NCBI GenBank assembly: GCA_021796275.1
Contig: JAJYOI010000009.1
Location: forward strand, 1-53,103
Direction of reading: 5' to 3'
DNA length: 53,103 bases
Source: Bacteroidota bacterium
Lineage (GTDB): Bacteria > Bacteroidota > Ignavibacteria > UBA10030 > UBA8401
Below are positions 42,689 to 51,028 of the stretch, piece after piece. Position 1 is the first letter of the stretch. The number at the start of each line of letters is the position of its first letter. The notes beneath the pieces are model-generated. The model had not been told where the DNA came from and ran no database searches. It saw only the letters and a program-made list of their open reading frames with translations. The translations under genes were made by a program, and so were the position numbers.

Positions 42689-44461
42689 ATGCTACAAGAT
42701 TTTTTCATCACGAAAAATTTCTCTATAAAATTTCTGCTGTTGCTTCTCATCTTTCTTTTCAGCACAACATCGCTCTTTCCCCAAAGTTACGATATTCTTA
42801 AATGCGACGTGAAGGCAAGAATTGACAGTGTGTGGGGAGCAGGATATTCTGCAGAAGAAGAGCTTCATATTTTCGACTCAGTGTGGACATTGATTGATCA
42901 AAAATATGCCTGTTTCCAAAACTTAGATATTGACTGGAATGCAATCAAAGAAAAATATAGGCCTGAAATTGCGCAGGGAGTAAGTCGTGGGCGATTTGGG
43001 GCAATCATCAATTATTTAGGTCTAAGCCTTAAAGAGCCTCATACTTTTTTATATGAAGAGAAAGTCTCAAATATTCCTCAACCTACCTTGGGCATGCCGC
43101 TGCTTTTTTCTCGTGACAATTGGCGCTTTGGGGCCGGCTTGTCCCCACTACCAGATAGTTCACTTTTAGTGTACAGTGCAATAGAAAACCACCCCCTTGG
43201 CATTTCCGCTGGTGATATAGTGCTTGGGTACGATGGCATACCTTGGAAAAAATTATACAAGAAACTGCTTGGTATGGAATTGCCGATTTATTCTGGAACA
43301 TCTATCGGCGGAAATGATTTTGCGTATAACTTTGATTGGTTACAAGGAGCAGGTGGTAACTGGCATCTTTTTGATACAATTGACATTATCAAATATTCCA
43401 GTAAAGATACCCTACATCTTTCAACAAGCCCACTGAGTACCATTAAAGAACAATCAAAAAATTTCCTTGATCAATTGCCTGTGCCTGGGGTTCCTGTTCC
43501 ACTTCATCCTGGGGGACCTTCAACAAGTGTGGCATGGGGAATTGTTGAAGGAACAAATATCGGTTACGTGTATGTCTGGAGTTGGTTCGCAGATTCGTCA
43601 AGCATTGTTTTCCATAACGCAATAGACTCCCTCACTAGAATTTATAACGTCACCGGTTTGATTTTCGATTTCAGAACGAACAACGGCGGCTATGTTCAAA
43701 ATAGCGATGCTGGGTTGAGGTTACTCTTTGATTCAAACCCTCCAGAATTATTCCTTGCCCAGCGTAGTAACCCCTTCGATCACTTTGCAATGCGTACTTA
43801 TTCTGGCTTTTCTCTCTTAGATGATAGCTCACGATCTTTTAACAAGCCAATTGCAGTGTTAACAGGTCCGCATTGTATAAGCGCCTGTGATTTTATCTGT
43901 CTTCGAATGAAATCCCTGCCTCAGGCAAGATTCTTTGGACTTTCCACCACCTCCGGCTACGCATCATTGCAACAGGTTCTCCTTGATTCTGGTGTTGTGG
44001 CACGGTATGCATACCTAAACGGTTTTGAAGATGAGAATGCACCGCATTATCTTACACATGAAGAATTTCAGGTTGATGAAAAAGTATGGCATACACCGGA
44101 TGATGCGGCTAAGGGAGAGGACGCTGTGGCAAACGCTGCAATTGCATGGATAAAATCTACTACTGAAGTTGCCGCAGAAAATTCTAACTCCACTCCGAAA
44201 AGCTTCGTACTACGTCAGAATTACCCTAATCCATTCAATCCAACAACAACAATATCCTACAGTTTACCACACAACACTCATATTACATTAAGTGTCTTTG
44301 ATGCTATGGGTAGAAAAATAATGGTATTGACAAATGAGGAAAAAGCAGCAGGAAACTATTCTATAAAATTTGACGCTTCTAATTTATCAAGCGGAGTATA
44401 TTTTTACCGACTGAACGCAGGAAGTTTTGTTGACACCAAAAAATTAGTTTTAATCAAATAG
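42689..44461 (+). CDS. Secreted S41-family peptidase with type IX sorting domain
   Basis: A 590-residue exported protein. Signal about 1-31, then an S41 helper region (about 50-130), a PDZ-like segment (about 140-190, HPLGISAGDIVLGYDGIPW), and the S41 core with IGYVYVWSWF, LIFDFRTNNGGYV and PHCISACDF, where Ser398 is the likely nucleophile. The motif after it (SACD) differs from the more common SAxE. The last 80 residues are a type A sorting domain (NYPNPFNPTT...GVYFYRLNAG...KLVLIK), so secretion by the type IX system is likely. The gene is visibly richer in A and T, with many TTA, ATA and AGA codons, than its neighbours, which hints at separate origin. Confidence 0.82.
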   Translation: MLQDFFITKNFSIKFLLLLLIFLFSTTSLFPQSYDILKCDVKARIDSVWGAGYSAEEELHIFDSVWTLIDQKYACFQNLDIDWNAIKEKYRPEIAQGVSRGRFGAIINYLGLSLKEPHTFLYEEKVSNIPQPTLGMPLLFSRDNWRFGAGLSPLPDSSLLVYSAIENHPLGISAGDIVLGYDGIPWKKLYKKLLGMELPIYSGTSIGGNDFAYNFDWLQGAGGNWHLFDTIDIIKYSSKDTLHLSTSPLSTIKEQSKNFLDQLPVPGVPVPLHPGGPSTSVAWGIVEGTNIGYVYVWSWFADSSSIVFHNAIDSLTRIYNVTGLIFDFRTNNGGYVQNSDAGLRLLFDSNPPELFLAQRSNPFDHFAMRTYSGFSLLDDSSRSFNKPIAVLTGPHCISACDFICLRMKSLPQARFFGLSTTSGYASLQQVLLDSGVVARYAYLNGFEDENAPHYLTHEEFQVDEKVWHTPDDAAKGEDAVANAAIAWIKSTTEVAAENSNSTPKSFVLRQNYPNPFNPTTTISYSLPHNTHITLSVFDAMGRKIMVLTNEEKAAGNYSIKFDASNLSSGVYFYRLNAGSFVDTKKLVLIK

Positions 44462-44478
44462 GAATTTCTTTCCCAACT

Positions 44479-45162
44479 TCACAGTCCGTATCTTTTCAGC
44501 ACCGGTTCCAATTCTCCCCGCCATAACTCATATCCTTTTGCATTTAGATGCACGCCATCAATTGTTAATTCATCTTTCAGCGTATTGTGTTCAGCAAGAA
44601 CGCGATTCAGATCAATGAAAAGAATTTTCTCCTTATGCGCGTACTCCATCAACATTCTGTCCAGGTTCTCCACCTCCATATTTTTCTCCGCAGCTTTTTT
44701 CCACTTCGGTGAAACAAAAAGCGTTGACTGAATAACAGGAATAATGTTGTGCGCACGGAGTGAATCTATAATGCCGGTATAATTTTCGAAAATCTTTTCT
44801 ACAGAGATGTTTTCGTAAATATCGTTGATGCCTCCCATGATGAGGCACAGTTTCGGATGCACATTGTACACATATTCCAGCCGATGCAAAAAACCCTGTG
44901 TCAAATCGCTTCCGATGCCGCGATTCACGATGTTTGTCCGCCCCATCAGCTCGTTCCAATTCACGCCGAATGTGATGGAATTTCCCAGCATCACCACGTC
45001 CGCTTTCTCCGTTTTGTAGATGGAATACAAATCGGTTTGAGCTTTGTAGTTTTTATTCCGCAGATACAACGTGTCGGGAACGGATTGTGCAAACAAAACA
45101 CCGGCACACGTACATGCAGCGAAAATTATGAGAGAAATACGCTTCACGCGAAACGAAATCAC
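44479..45162 (-). CDS. Exported SGNH/GDSL-type esterase or acetylhydrolase
   Basis: A 227-residue hydrolase with a signal peptide (1-26, FAQS). Block I is VVMLGNSITFG (Ser62; GNS replaces GDS), block II the glycine in NRGIGSDLTQG, block III GGIND (110-114) and block V DGVHLNAKGY with Asp202 and His205. This is the platelet-activating-factor acetylhydrolase-like branch, which often removes acetyl groups from glycans. The start is GTG at 45162 with AGGAG 6-7 nt upstream. It begins 1 nt after the stop of the dienelactone hydrolase gene and is cotranscribed. Confidence 0.87.
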   Translation of the reverse strand: MISFRVKRISLIIFAACTCAGVLFAQSVPDTLYLRNKNYKAQTDLYSIYKTEKADVVMLGNSITFGVNWNELMGRTNIVNRGIGSDLTQGFLHRLEYVYNVHPKLCLIMGGINDIYENISVEKIFENYTGIIDSLRAHNIIPVIQSTLFVSPKWKKAAEKNMEVENLDRMLMEYAHKEKILFIDLNRVLAEHNTLKDELTIDGVHLNAKGYELWRGELEPVLKRYGL

Positions 45163-45163
45163 T

Positions 45164-46024
45164 TTACACTCCTAAATGTTTTTTGAGAAAAGCGAGCGCG
45201 CGGGCATTCGCATCGGCGGCGGCTTCTTTATCAAATTTCGGATTGCTCGGATTGGCGAACGCGTGAACCGCGTCGTAGCTTTTCACTTCAAGATGTTTTC
45301 CTGCCGCTTTCATATTTTGCTGAAAAGTATCAACAACTGCCGGCGTGATATTCTTATCTTGCAATGCAAAAAGTCCAAGCACATCGGCGTGGAGTGTTTT
45401 CAATTTCTCGACGTTTTTCTCCGGCATACCGTAAAACATCACACAGCCAATCGCTTGTTTTCCTGCCATTAATGATGCCTGCAGCGACCATCCCCCGCCG
45501 AAACACCAGCCGATAGTGGCAATCTTCGCTTTCGGACCCACATGCTCGATCGCTCCTTCAATGATCGCGCGAATCCGTTCTTCTTTTGCCGCCATCATAA
45601 TTTTCGCCGCTTCATTCGGTTCAGACGCAACTTTTCCATCGTATAAATCGAGAGCATAAGCATTGACGTTCCCCAATTCTTTTTGTAATTCCTCTGCTTT
45701 TTGTTTGATGTAATCGTTCAATCCCCACCATTCCTGAAAAACAAGCAAGACTTTGTTCGTCTTCTTCGGTGAGCGGACAAAATACGCCTGTCCGTCTTTT
45801 CCGTCACTGGTTGCGAAGGAAATCATTTTCCCGTTTTCCAGTTTTCCGGTAAACGGAGCAGGCGCTTTATGCAATGATACGAACATCACGTCCCCGCCGA
45901 GCGCCGCAAATTCTGCTGTTGCCGATGTGGTTGAACAGCAGGAAATCGTTTCCTGCGCATTGTACACGCCGGTTGAAAATCCCATTAGCACAAGCGCGAA
46001 CAATAAAGCAATTGCCGTTTTCAT
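45164..46024 (-). CDS. Exported dienelactone hydrolase family protein
   Basis: A 286-residue alpha/beta hydrolase with signal peptide (1-23, YNA) and a short cysteine/serine/threonine-rich lead. The core shows VLLVFQEWWGLNDYIK, ALDLYDGKVA, the nucleophile elbow IGWCFGGG with Cys174, Asp223 in FALQDKN and His254 in YDAVHAF, the Cys-Asp-His triad of the DLH family. The exported form is common in Bacteroidota and Proteobacteria but its natural substrate is unknown. AGGAGG lies 7 nt before the ATG. Downstream it abuts the SGNH gene. Confidence 0.9.
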   Translation of the reverse strand: MKTAIALLFALVLMGFSTGVYNAQETISCCSTTSATAEFAALGGDVMFVSLHKAPAPFTGKLENGKMISFATSDGKDGQAYFVRSPKKTNKVLLVFQEWWGLNDYIKQKAEELQKELGNVNAYALDLYDGKVASEPNEAAKIMMAAKEERIRAIIEGAIEHVGPKAKIATIGWCFGGGWSLQASLMAGKQAIGCVMFYGMPEKNVEKLKTLHADVLGLFALQDKNITPAVVDTFQQNMKAAGKHLEVKSYDAVHAFANPSNPKFDKEAAADANARALAFLKKHLGV

Positions 46025-46039
46025 ACTAGAGCCTCCTCG

Positions 46040-46124
46040 AAAAAAGTGGATTAATGGATTGGTGGATTATTGGATTCTTAAAACCATTAATCCATTTATC
46101 CAGTCATCCACCAATCCGTTTTTT
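46040..46124. repeat. Intergenic element with inverted arms of 8-bp tandem words, terminator-like
   Basis: An A6 run, then four 8-bp units TGGATTNN on the plus strand (46047-46078), a short loop, then four units of the same word on the minus strand (46118-46087), then a T6 run (46119-46124). The arms can pair over about 30 bp. The A-stem-T layout would work as an intrinsic terminator in both directions. It lies 6 bp after the M13 peptidase stop and 16 bp before the dienelactone hydrolase start, so it probably ends the M13 transcript. Confidence 0.75.
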
Positions 46125-46130
46125 ATATTC

Positions 46131-48200
46131 TTACCAAATCTTCACTCTCAAACTATCCGGTCGCCACATCGCGTCTCCTTTCTTCACGCCGAACGCCTGG
46201 TAAAACTCCGGCATGTTCGACAGCGGACCGATGACACGGAATTTTGCCGGCGAATGTTCGTTGCTCTTCACCTGTGTTGCAACCGCTTCTGGCCGCTCAT
46301 TCACCATCCACGCGAGCGCGTAACCGAGAAAAAATCTCTGGCTCGGCGTTAAGCCTGCAATCATCTCGTCATTCTTGTACTGAGATGTTTTCTTGAACGC
46401 TTCATAGCCCATAATAATTCCGCCAAGATCGGCAATATTCTCTCCTTCTGTCAATGCGCCGTTGATGTGCAGGCTGTCCACTGCAATGTAATTATCAAAC
46501 TGCTGCACAATTTTTTTCGTCCTTTCATAAAACTTTGCACTGTCCTCCGGCGTCCACCAATTGTCGAGATTTCCTTCTGCGTTGTATTTGCTTCCCTGGT
46601 CATCAAAACCGTGTGTGATCTCATGCCCGAATGTCGAGCCGCCGATAATCGAATAAAGAATGGCATCATCTGCCATTCTTCCTTCGTAACCCGGAACAAT
46701 AATGTTGCAGCCAGGAACGACAATTTCGTTGTTCGACGGATTGTAGTACGCATTGTACGTCTGCGGCTCCATGTCCCATTCTGTCCGGTCAACCGGCTTC
46801 CCGAATTTCGAGATCATATAATTGAAGTACCACCGGTTCGCATTCATCACATTGTGGAGATATGACGTCCGGTCAACTTCGAGCGTGCTCAGGTCCTTCC
46901 ATTTATCAGGATAACCGACTTTCATAATAATCGCATTCAGTTTCCCCAACGCTTTTTCTTTTGTCGCTTCGCTCATCCAATCGAGCGCTTTTATCCGCTT
47001 CGCATACTCTTCCTTAATTGCATTGCCGATTTCCAGCAGTTTTTCTTTTGTGCCTTTTGGCAAATATTCTTCAACATAAACCTGGCCGACAAGATCGCCA
47101 AGCGACCAATTGGTTTGCTCGACAACGCGCTTCCACCGCGGCTTCGGTTCTTCTATTCCGCGCAGCGTTGTGGAATAAAAACCGAACGACTCCATAAACG
47201 TTTTGTCATCCATGTAACGCGCAAGTCCGTTGAGAAGATGAAACTTGAGATAATTTTTCCAGTCGCTGAGCGGAAATGTTGTGAAGTCGCTGTCGAGCGC
47301 AGAAAGAAATTCCGGCTGGCCAACGATGACAGTATCCACATCATGCAAACCAACGCCGCTAATAAAAACATTCCAGTCAATGTTTGGTGTGGAAGCATTC
47401 AATTCTGCGAAAGGAATTTTGTTGTAATTCTTCACCGGGTCGCGCGTGTCTTCACGCTTGCGCGATGCTTTGGCGAGAGCGGTTTCAACTTTCATCAGTT
47501 CGTCCGCAGCATTTGCAGAAGCGGCGCTGTCATATCCCATAATCGTAAACATCTCCGCGGCAAAGCGAACAAATTTTTGGCGGATCGTTACGGCATGTTT
47601 ATCAGTATCAAAATAATATCTGCGGTCGGGCAGACTGAGTCCGCCCTGCGCGATAAAAATTGCATTCTTGCTGCTGATTCTATCATCTTGCCCAACGCCA
47701 AACCTGAACAGCGGCGCGCCGGCAACAGCGTGAACATACGCCGCGGCTTTCACGATTCCTTTCACGTCCGTAACATTATCAATCATATCGAGGTCATTCT
47801 TCAATCCCGAGACGCCATTGCGGTTAAGCGAAACGCTGTCCATGCCGGAGAAAAAGAAATCGCCAATTTTCTGTTTGTTGTTGAAAATCCCCTTGGGACT
47901 TCCTTTCGGCGCATGCACAATTTCTGCGGAAGTTTCACAAATATTTCGCACCTGCGCGTTAATCGTATCCTGAATGACCTGCCAAATGCCGTTGCTTTGC
48001 TCATCGGCAGGAATCGGATGTTCCTTGAACCATTTTCCGTTGGCGAAAAGAAAAAAATCGTCGCCCGGATTTACTGTGGAATCAATGTGCGAAGCAAGCG
48101 CGTCGGCAGACGGCGGCATCCCGCCTTTTGGCTGATTGAACGAACAGAAAAAAAAGAATGTCGTAACGGCAATAAAGAACAAAGCGCTCATTTGTTTCAT
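46131..48200 (-). CDS. M13-family zinc metallopeptidase (neprilysin/PepO-like) lipoprotein
   Basis: A 689-residue endopeptidase. The N-terminus looks like a lipoprotein signal (hydrophobic FFIAVTTFFFFC, Cys19). Substrate-binding motif NAYYNPSNNEIV, zinc site HEITH (526-530) with GFDDQGSKYNAEG after it, third ligand in GENIADLGG, and the usual C-terminus ending RVKIW. M13 enzymes cleave oligopeptides of up to about 40 residues at the cell surface or in the periplasm. The gene is followed by a terminator-like repeat and then by the dienelactone hydrolase and SGNH genes. Confidence 0.94.
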   Translation of the reverse strand: MKQMSALFFIAVTTFFFFCSFNQPKGGMPPSADALASHIDSTVNPGDDFFLFANGKWFKEHPIPADEQSNGIWQVIQDTINAQVRNICETSAEIVHAPKGSPKGIFNNKQKIGDFFFSGMDSVSLNRNGVSGLKNDLDMIDNVTDVKGIVKAAAYVHAVAGAPLFRFGVGQDDRISSKNAIFIAQGGLSLPDRRYYFDTDKHAVTIRQKFVRFAAEMFTIMGYDSAASANAADELMKVETALAKASRKREDTRDPVKNYNKIPFAELNASTPNIDWNVFISGVGLHDVDTVIVGQPEFLSALDSDFTTFPLSDWKNYLKFHLLNGLARYMDDKTFMESFGFYSTTLRGIEEPKPRWKRVVEQTNWSLGDLVGQVYVEEYLPKGTKEKLLEIGNAIKEEYAKRIKALDWMSEATKEKALGKLNAIIMKVGYPDKWKDLSTLEVDRTSYLHNVMNANRWYFNYMISKFGKPVDRTEWDMEPQTYNAYYNPSNNEIVVPGCNIIVPGYEGRMADDAILYSIIGGSTFGHEITHGFDDQGSKYNAEGNLDNWWTPEDSAKFYERTKKIVQQFDNYIAVDSLHINGALTEGENIADLGGIIMGYEAFKKTSQYKNDEMIAGLTPSQRFFLGYALAWMVNERPEAVATQVKSNEHSPAKFRVIGPLSNMPEFYQAFGVKKGDAMWRPDSLRVKIW

Positions 48201-48251
48201 AGGATAATCTCTTTCAGAATTTTATGAAAAACTTGTTTAAGGATAAAAAAC

Positions 48252-48620
48252 TCACGATAACAGCCACTCACGGGCTTTTGTAAAATCACGAAATACTTCT
48301 GCCTGAATCCCAATTTCTTCCGAACCAACCGTACCCTGACGCATTAAACCGTAGGGAAGATCATCCGGAGCGACTAAAGCGACGCGGTTGTTGAAGCGCT
48401 TTCCGAGCGATGCAATAAACAGTGCCATGTTTTTTACTTCGTTTGAAGTCCTTTCATAAATGCTTTGCGATTGATCCAAATTGATTGGCAAAACGGCATT
48501 CGCAGGGCAGGCAGAATCGGCAAGCGCGCTGAGAACAGCCGCGCGAGGTTCATCCGTCGAATATTCACCGACCATTTCTATAATAATGATGTTCGAATCG
48601 AACCGATATTGCACAGGCAT
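48252..48620 (-). CDS. SpoIIAA/STAS-like small protein
   Basis: A 122-residue soluble protein with the pattern of the SpoIIAA-like (STAS-fold) group: an N-terminal beta pair (IIIIEMVGEYSTDE), PINLDQSQSIYERTSNEVKNMALFIASL, then RVALVAPDDLPYGLMR and a final AEVFRDFTKAREWL. Such proteins are common single-domain proteins of unknown function in many phyla. No phosphorylatable serine motif like that of SpoIIAA could be assigned. It is upstream of the M13 gene by 51 bp on the same strand. Confidence 0.65.
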   Translation of the reverse strand: MPVQYRFDSNIIIIEMVGEYSTDEPRAAVLSALADSACPANAVLPINLDQSQSIYERTSNEVKNMALFIASLGKRFNNRVALVAPDDLPYGLMRQGTVGSEEIGIQAEVFRDFTKAREWLLS

Positions 48621-48669
48621 TTTTGTAAGAACCCGCCTTTCACACCAGTGTAACTAATTTTCTTCGGAT

Positions 48670-49521
48670 TCACTTCGTATTTTTATTGCCGGACAACAAA
48701 AAATTCTTTATGATTTCATTCGCGAGCGGTGCGCGAGTCAGAAGAAGCCCGTGGCTTGCACCGGGCACAATGCACAGCTCGGCATTGGGGAGCGCATGAA
48801 ACAAGCTCAGTGTATGTGTATCTATGATAATGTCGTGATCGCCCGCCATCACCAACGTCGGAGATTTGATAGAATACAATTGTTCAAGCGTGATGTGCGG
48901 ATGGAGAAGATCCAATCTGTTCAGCTTATCATAAATGAGTCCGGCTCTTTCAGGAAAATGTGAGTGCGCAATAATATTGTGCTGTGCTGCTGAATCAAGT
49001 TTTGCAAACGAAGAATTTTTCATTTCTTCTATCATCGCAGCGGGCAAAGCGGTGGAATCGGGAACGTAATTCGCGCCGACAGCTATCAACTTGGCAACTT
49101 TCGCGGGATACTTCAGCGCCAATTCAAGTCCGACAATGCCGCCGTCGCTCCAGCCGAGAACATACGCGCTGTCAATGTTGAGTGAATCGAGCAGTTGATC
49201 GACATCCGAAGCCATCAGCGAAAACGACAGCTCCTGATCCGAGTCGGTTGATAATCCCTGCGCCCTGCTGTCAACCGCAATCACTTTGAAATATTTTGCA
49301 AACTCCGCAATCTGAAAACGGAGATCGTTTATCCACCCTCCGTTGCCGTGCATCATTACAAGCGGATGGCCGCTTCCGTACACCTCGTAATACAAACGAA
49401 TATCATTGACGTGTACATAATGCCCCGCTTCGGGATTTGCGCCATAGACGATTGGCTGCTGCGCGAGCGCACTTGAGGTTATGAAAGCAATTAAGCAGAA
49501 AGTAAATTTCATTCTGAACAT
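48670..49521 (-). CDS. Exported alpha/beta hydrolase
   Basis: About 283 residues. Signal peptide about 1-20 (SSALA). The oxyanion loop is MMHGNGG (57-62), DSRAQGLS follows, and the nucleophile elbow is GWSDGG with Ser125. The acid is probably in MAGDHDIII and the histidine in GASHGLLL. It belongs to the broad esterase/peptidase S33 group; substrate unknown. ATG at 49521 is chosen because AGGAG lies 9 nt upstream and the signal peptide starts right there; a longer frame from 49554 runs through a palindromic repeat. Confidence 0.87.
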   Translation of the reverse strand: MFRMKFTFCLIAFITSSALAQQPIVYGANPEAGHYVHVNDIRLYYEVYGSGHPLVMMHGNGGWINDLRFQIAEFAKYFKVIAVDSRAQGLSTDSDQELSFSLMASDVDQLLDSLNIDSAYVLGWSDGGIVGLELALKYPAKVAKLIAVGANYVPDSTALPAAMIEEMKNSSFAKLDSAAQHNIIAHSHFPERAGLIYDKLNRLDLLHPHITLEQLYSIKSPTLVMAGDHDIIIDTHTLSLFHALPNAELCIVPGASHGLLLTRAPLANEIIKNFLLSGNKNTK

Positions 49522-49548
49522 ATAACAGTTCTCCTGATTTCCAACTGG

Positions 49549-49568
49549 TCCCACGCAGAACCATGGGA
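49549..49568. repeat. Small palindrome upstream of the hydrolase gene
   Basis: TCCCA (49549-49553) and TGGGA (49564-49568) with a 10-nt loop, flanked by CTGG and ATAAG. It resembles the GTTCCCA / TGGGAAC type of dispersed repeat, of which a better copy occurs at 51114-51138. Confidence 0.4.
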
Positions 49569-49595
49569 ATAAGATTTCATAACATATAATTTACT

Positions 49596-50507
49596 TTACA
49601 TATCTTTGTATTTAAGAAATATATCGCCCGTATCAGATGCATGTCGCCTTTTTCGGAATAATAAGTCTTTCAAATCTATTCTATTTTCTAATACTGCTAC
49701 TAAATCTGCACCATCCATTAACAACATTGTCTTCATTGATGTTGCCTTGCTTTCGTTGTAATCAGGAGTAAATCCGTTAATAGAAACAGCAAGACCTAAA
49801 GTTAGCTTGAGCCTACCCTCAATTTTCCCACCGAACTTATAGAGATCACCTAAATCAACAGGTTTTTCTTGCCATTTAGCTTCTAGAAGAAAATCGTTTC
49901 CATCAAATGTAAAAGCTCCATCAATTTGTTCTCCTACAATTCGGAATGATTCTTTCGGCTCAAGATCAAACAGTCTAAACAAACCGTTCAGAAACTTCTC
50001 AAATGAGAATCCCCTTTTTTGCGCATTTGTTTCTGTTACGAGCCTCATGAAATCATCTCGCAACACACTAATCATATTTGTAAAACTTTCTTTTTCCTTT
50101 TGTATACTAGTGAAAACATTTCTTCGCTCTTCTGCCTTTTCCTTTTCTTCTTTAAGTTGAAAATAGCCGCTGGCATGTTTACGAAGTGCCCCTACAGAGT
50201 CCTTTGCTCTTTTAACTTTTGTCTCTGAGTCTTCCCATTGTTTAAGATGACTGAAGTCATCGAAATGCATAGTAACATCAAAGAGTCTGAGCAAGTCACT
50301 TTCATAAAGATCAGGGCGAGCAACCATTCTGTCTATCAAAATGCCCGCACTTTCCGCTTTTTTGTTGTTATCCCAATCTATAGTTGATATAAAGACTTTG
50401 TTTTCAACTGTATGATAGACAAATGTCCTTAAATCTTGTTTTTTCCAGTAAATATGAGTAAGCGCTTCCTTGAGTGCCATAATTGCATTTGGGGAAAACC
50501 TCTTCAT
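49596..50507 (-). CDS. Stand-alone restriction endonuclease-like protein (PD-(D/E)XK)
   Basis: A 303-residue protein. An N-terminal helical domain (1-115: FSPNAIMALKEALTHIYWKK...DDLLRL-like segment...FDDFSHL) and a charged coiled coil (about 116-145) lead to a nuclease domain. The catalytic pattern is Glu170 in GFSFEKF, Asp196 in EQIDGAF and Glu209-x-Lys211 in LLEAKW, as in Mrr-like and other PD-(D/E)XK nucleases. I recall this arrangement from a widespread orphan restriction-endonuclease family; no methylase is adjacent. ATG at 50507 has AGGAG 8 nt upstream; a longer frame from 50615 lacks support. The gene is AT-rich compared with most of the window, suggesting acquisition. Confidence 0.78.
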   Translation of the reverse strand: MKRFSPNAIMALKEALTHIYWKKQDLRTFVYHTVENKVFISTIDWDNNKKAESAGILIDRMVARPDLYESDLLRLFDVTMHFDDFSHLKQWEDSETKVKRAKDSVGALRKHASGYFQLKEEKEKAEERRNVFTSIQKEKESFTNMISVLRDDFMRLVTETNAQKRGFSFEKFLNGLFRLFDLEPKESFRIVGEQIDGAFTFDGNDFLLEAKWQEKPVDLGDLYKFGGKIEGRLKLTLGLAVSINGFTPDYNESKATSMKTMLLMDGADLVAVLENRIDLKDLLFRKRRHASDTGDIFLKYKDM

Positions 50508-50581
50508 AATTATTTCTCCTGTACTGGCTGAGCTGATTAACGGACAGATGCTAAGTGCATGCGAATATTCCTGCGGGCTAA

Positions 50582-51028
50582 TTATGGCTTCAAAATAGTA
50601 CCGCAAACCATACATTTATTAAAATGAGATGGATTTAGTGTGCTACATTGGGGACATGTTATAATACCATTATTAACTTGAGGCTTTGCCCTGTTATCAA
50701 ATTTATTCTTTTCCTCACCAATGATTTTTTGAATTTCTTCTTCTGAAAACTTCCTCCCGCAAAATCTACACACCTTCGCTTCAAGTTTTATCTTTTCGGC
50801 GCAATCTGGGCATTTTTTCTCGTATTCATCTGGATTAAAAATGTCAGATAAGGGGTTGATTTCTTTTGTTTGCAACTTTGAGACAACTAAAGCAGCTATC
50901 AACCCAAAAATGCCGAGGAAAAAGCCAATGAAAAACCAACCAAACTTATCTCTATTTTTTCCTTTAACTGCTAGGGATGAAAGAAAGCCGAAGATAAAAG
51001 CGTAAATAAAAAACCACATCAAATACAT
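50582..51028 (-). CDS. Membrane protein with two zinc ribbons
   Basis: About 148 residues: two membrane helices at the N-terminus (about 3-21 and 30-50), then a CxxC-x10-CxxC ribbon (Cys73, 76, 87, 90), a charged helix, and a second CxxC-x10-CxxC ribbon at the C-terminus (Cys125, 128, 139, 142). No enzymatic part. Proteins of this layout are often small accessory membrane proteins. ATG at 51028 follows AAAAGGTG and directly opens the first helix; an earlier start at 51082 adds a poor leader. It is 74 bp upstream of the nuclease gene, same strand and similarly AT-rich, so they may be one unit. Confidence 0.6.
   Translation of the reverse strand: MYLMWFFIYAFIFGFLSSLAVKGKNRDKFGWFFIGFFLGIFGLIAALVVSKLQTKEINPLSDIFNPDEYEKKCPDCAEKIKLEAKVCRFCGRKFSEEEIQKIIGEEKNKFDNRAKPQVNNGIITCPQCSTLNPSHFNKCMVCGTILKP

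Noticed and set aside
47115..48227. 370-codon plus-strand frame opposite the M13 peptidase gene
   Set aside because: The M13 gene has complete conserved motifs on the other strand; the frame reads arginine- and histidine-rich shadow sequence.
50508..50615. N-terminal extension of the nuclease gene
   Set aside because: The 36 extra residues overlap the zinc-ribbon gene's end and are unconserved; the ATG at 50507 has a proper ribosome site.
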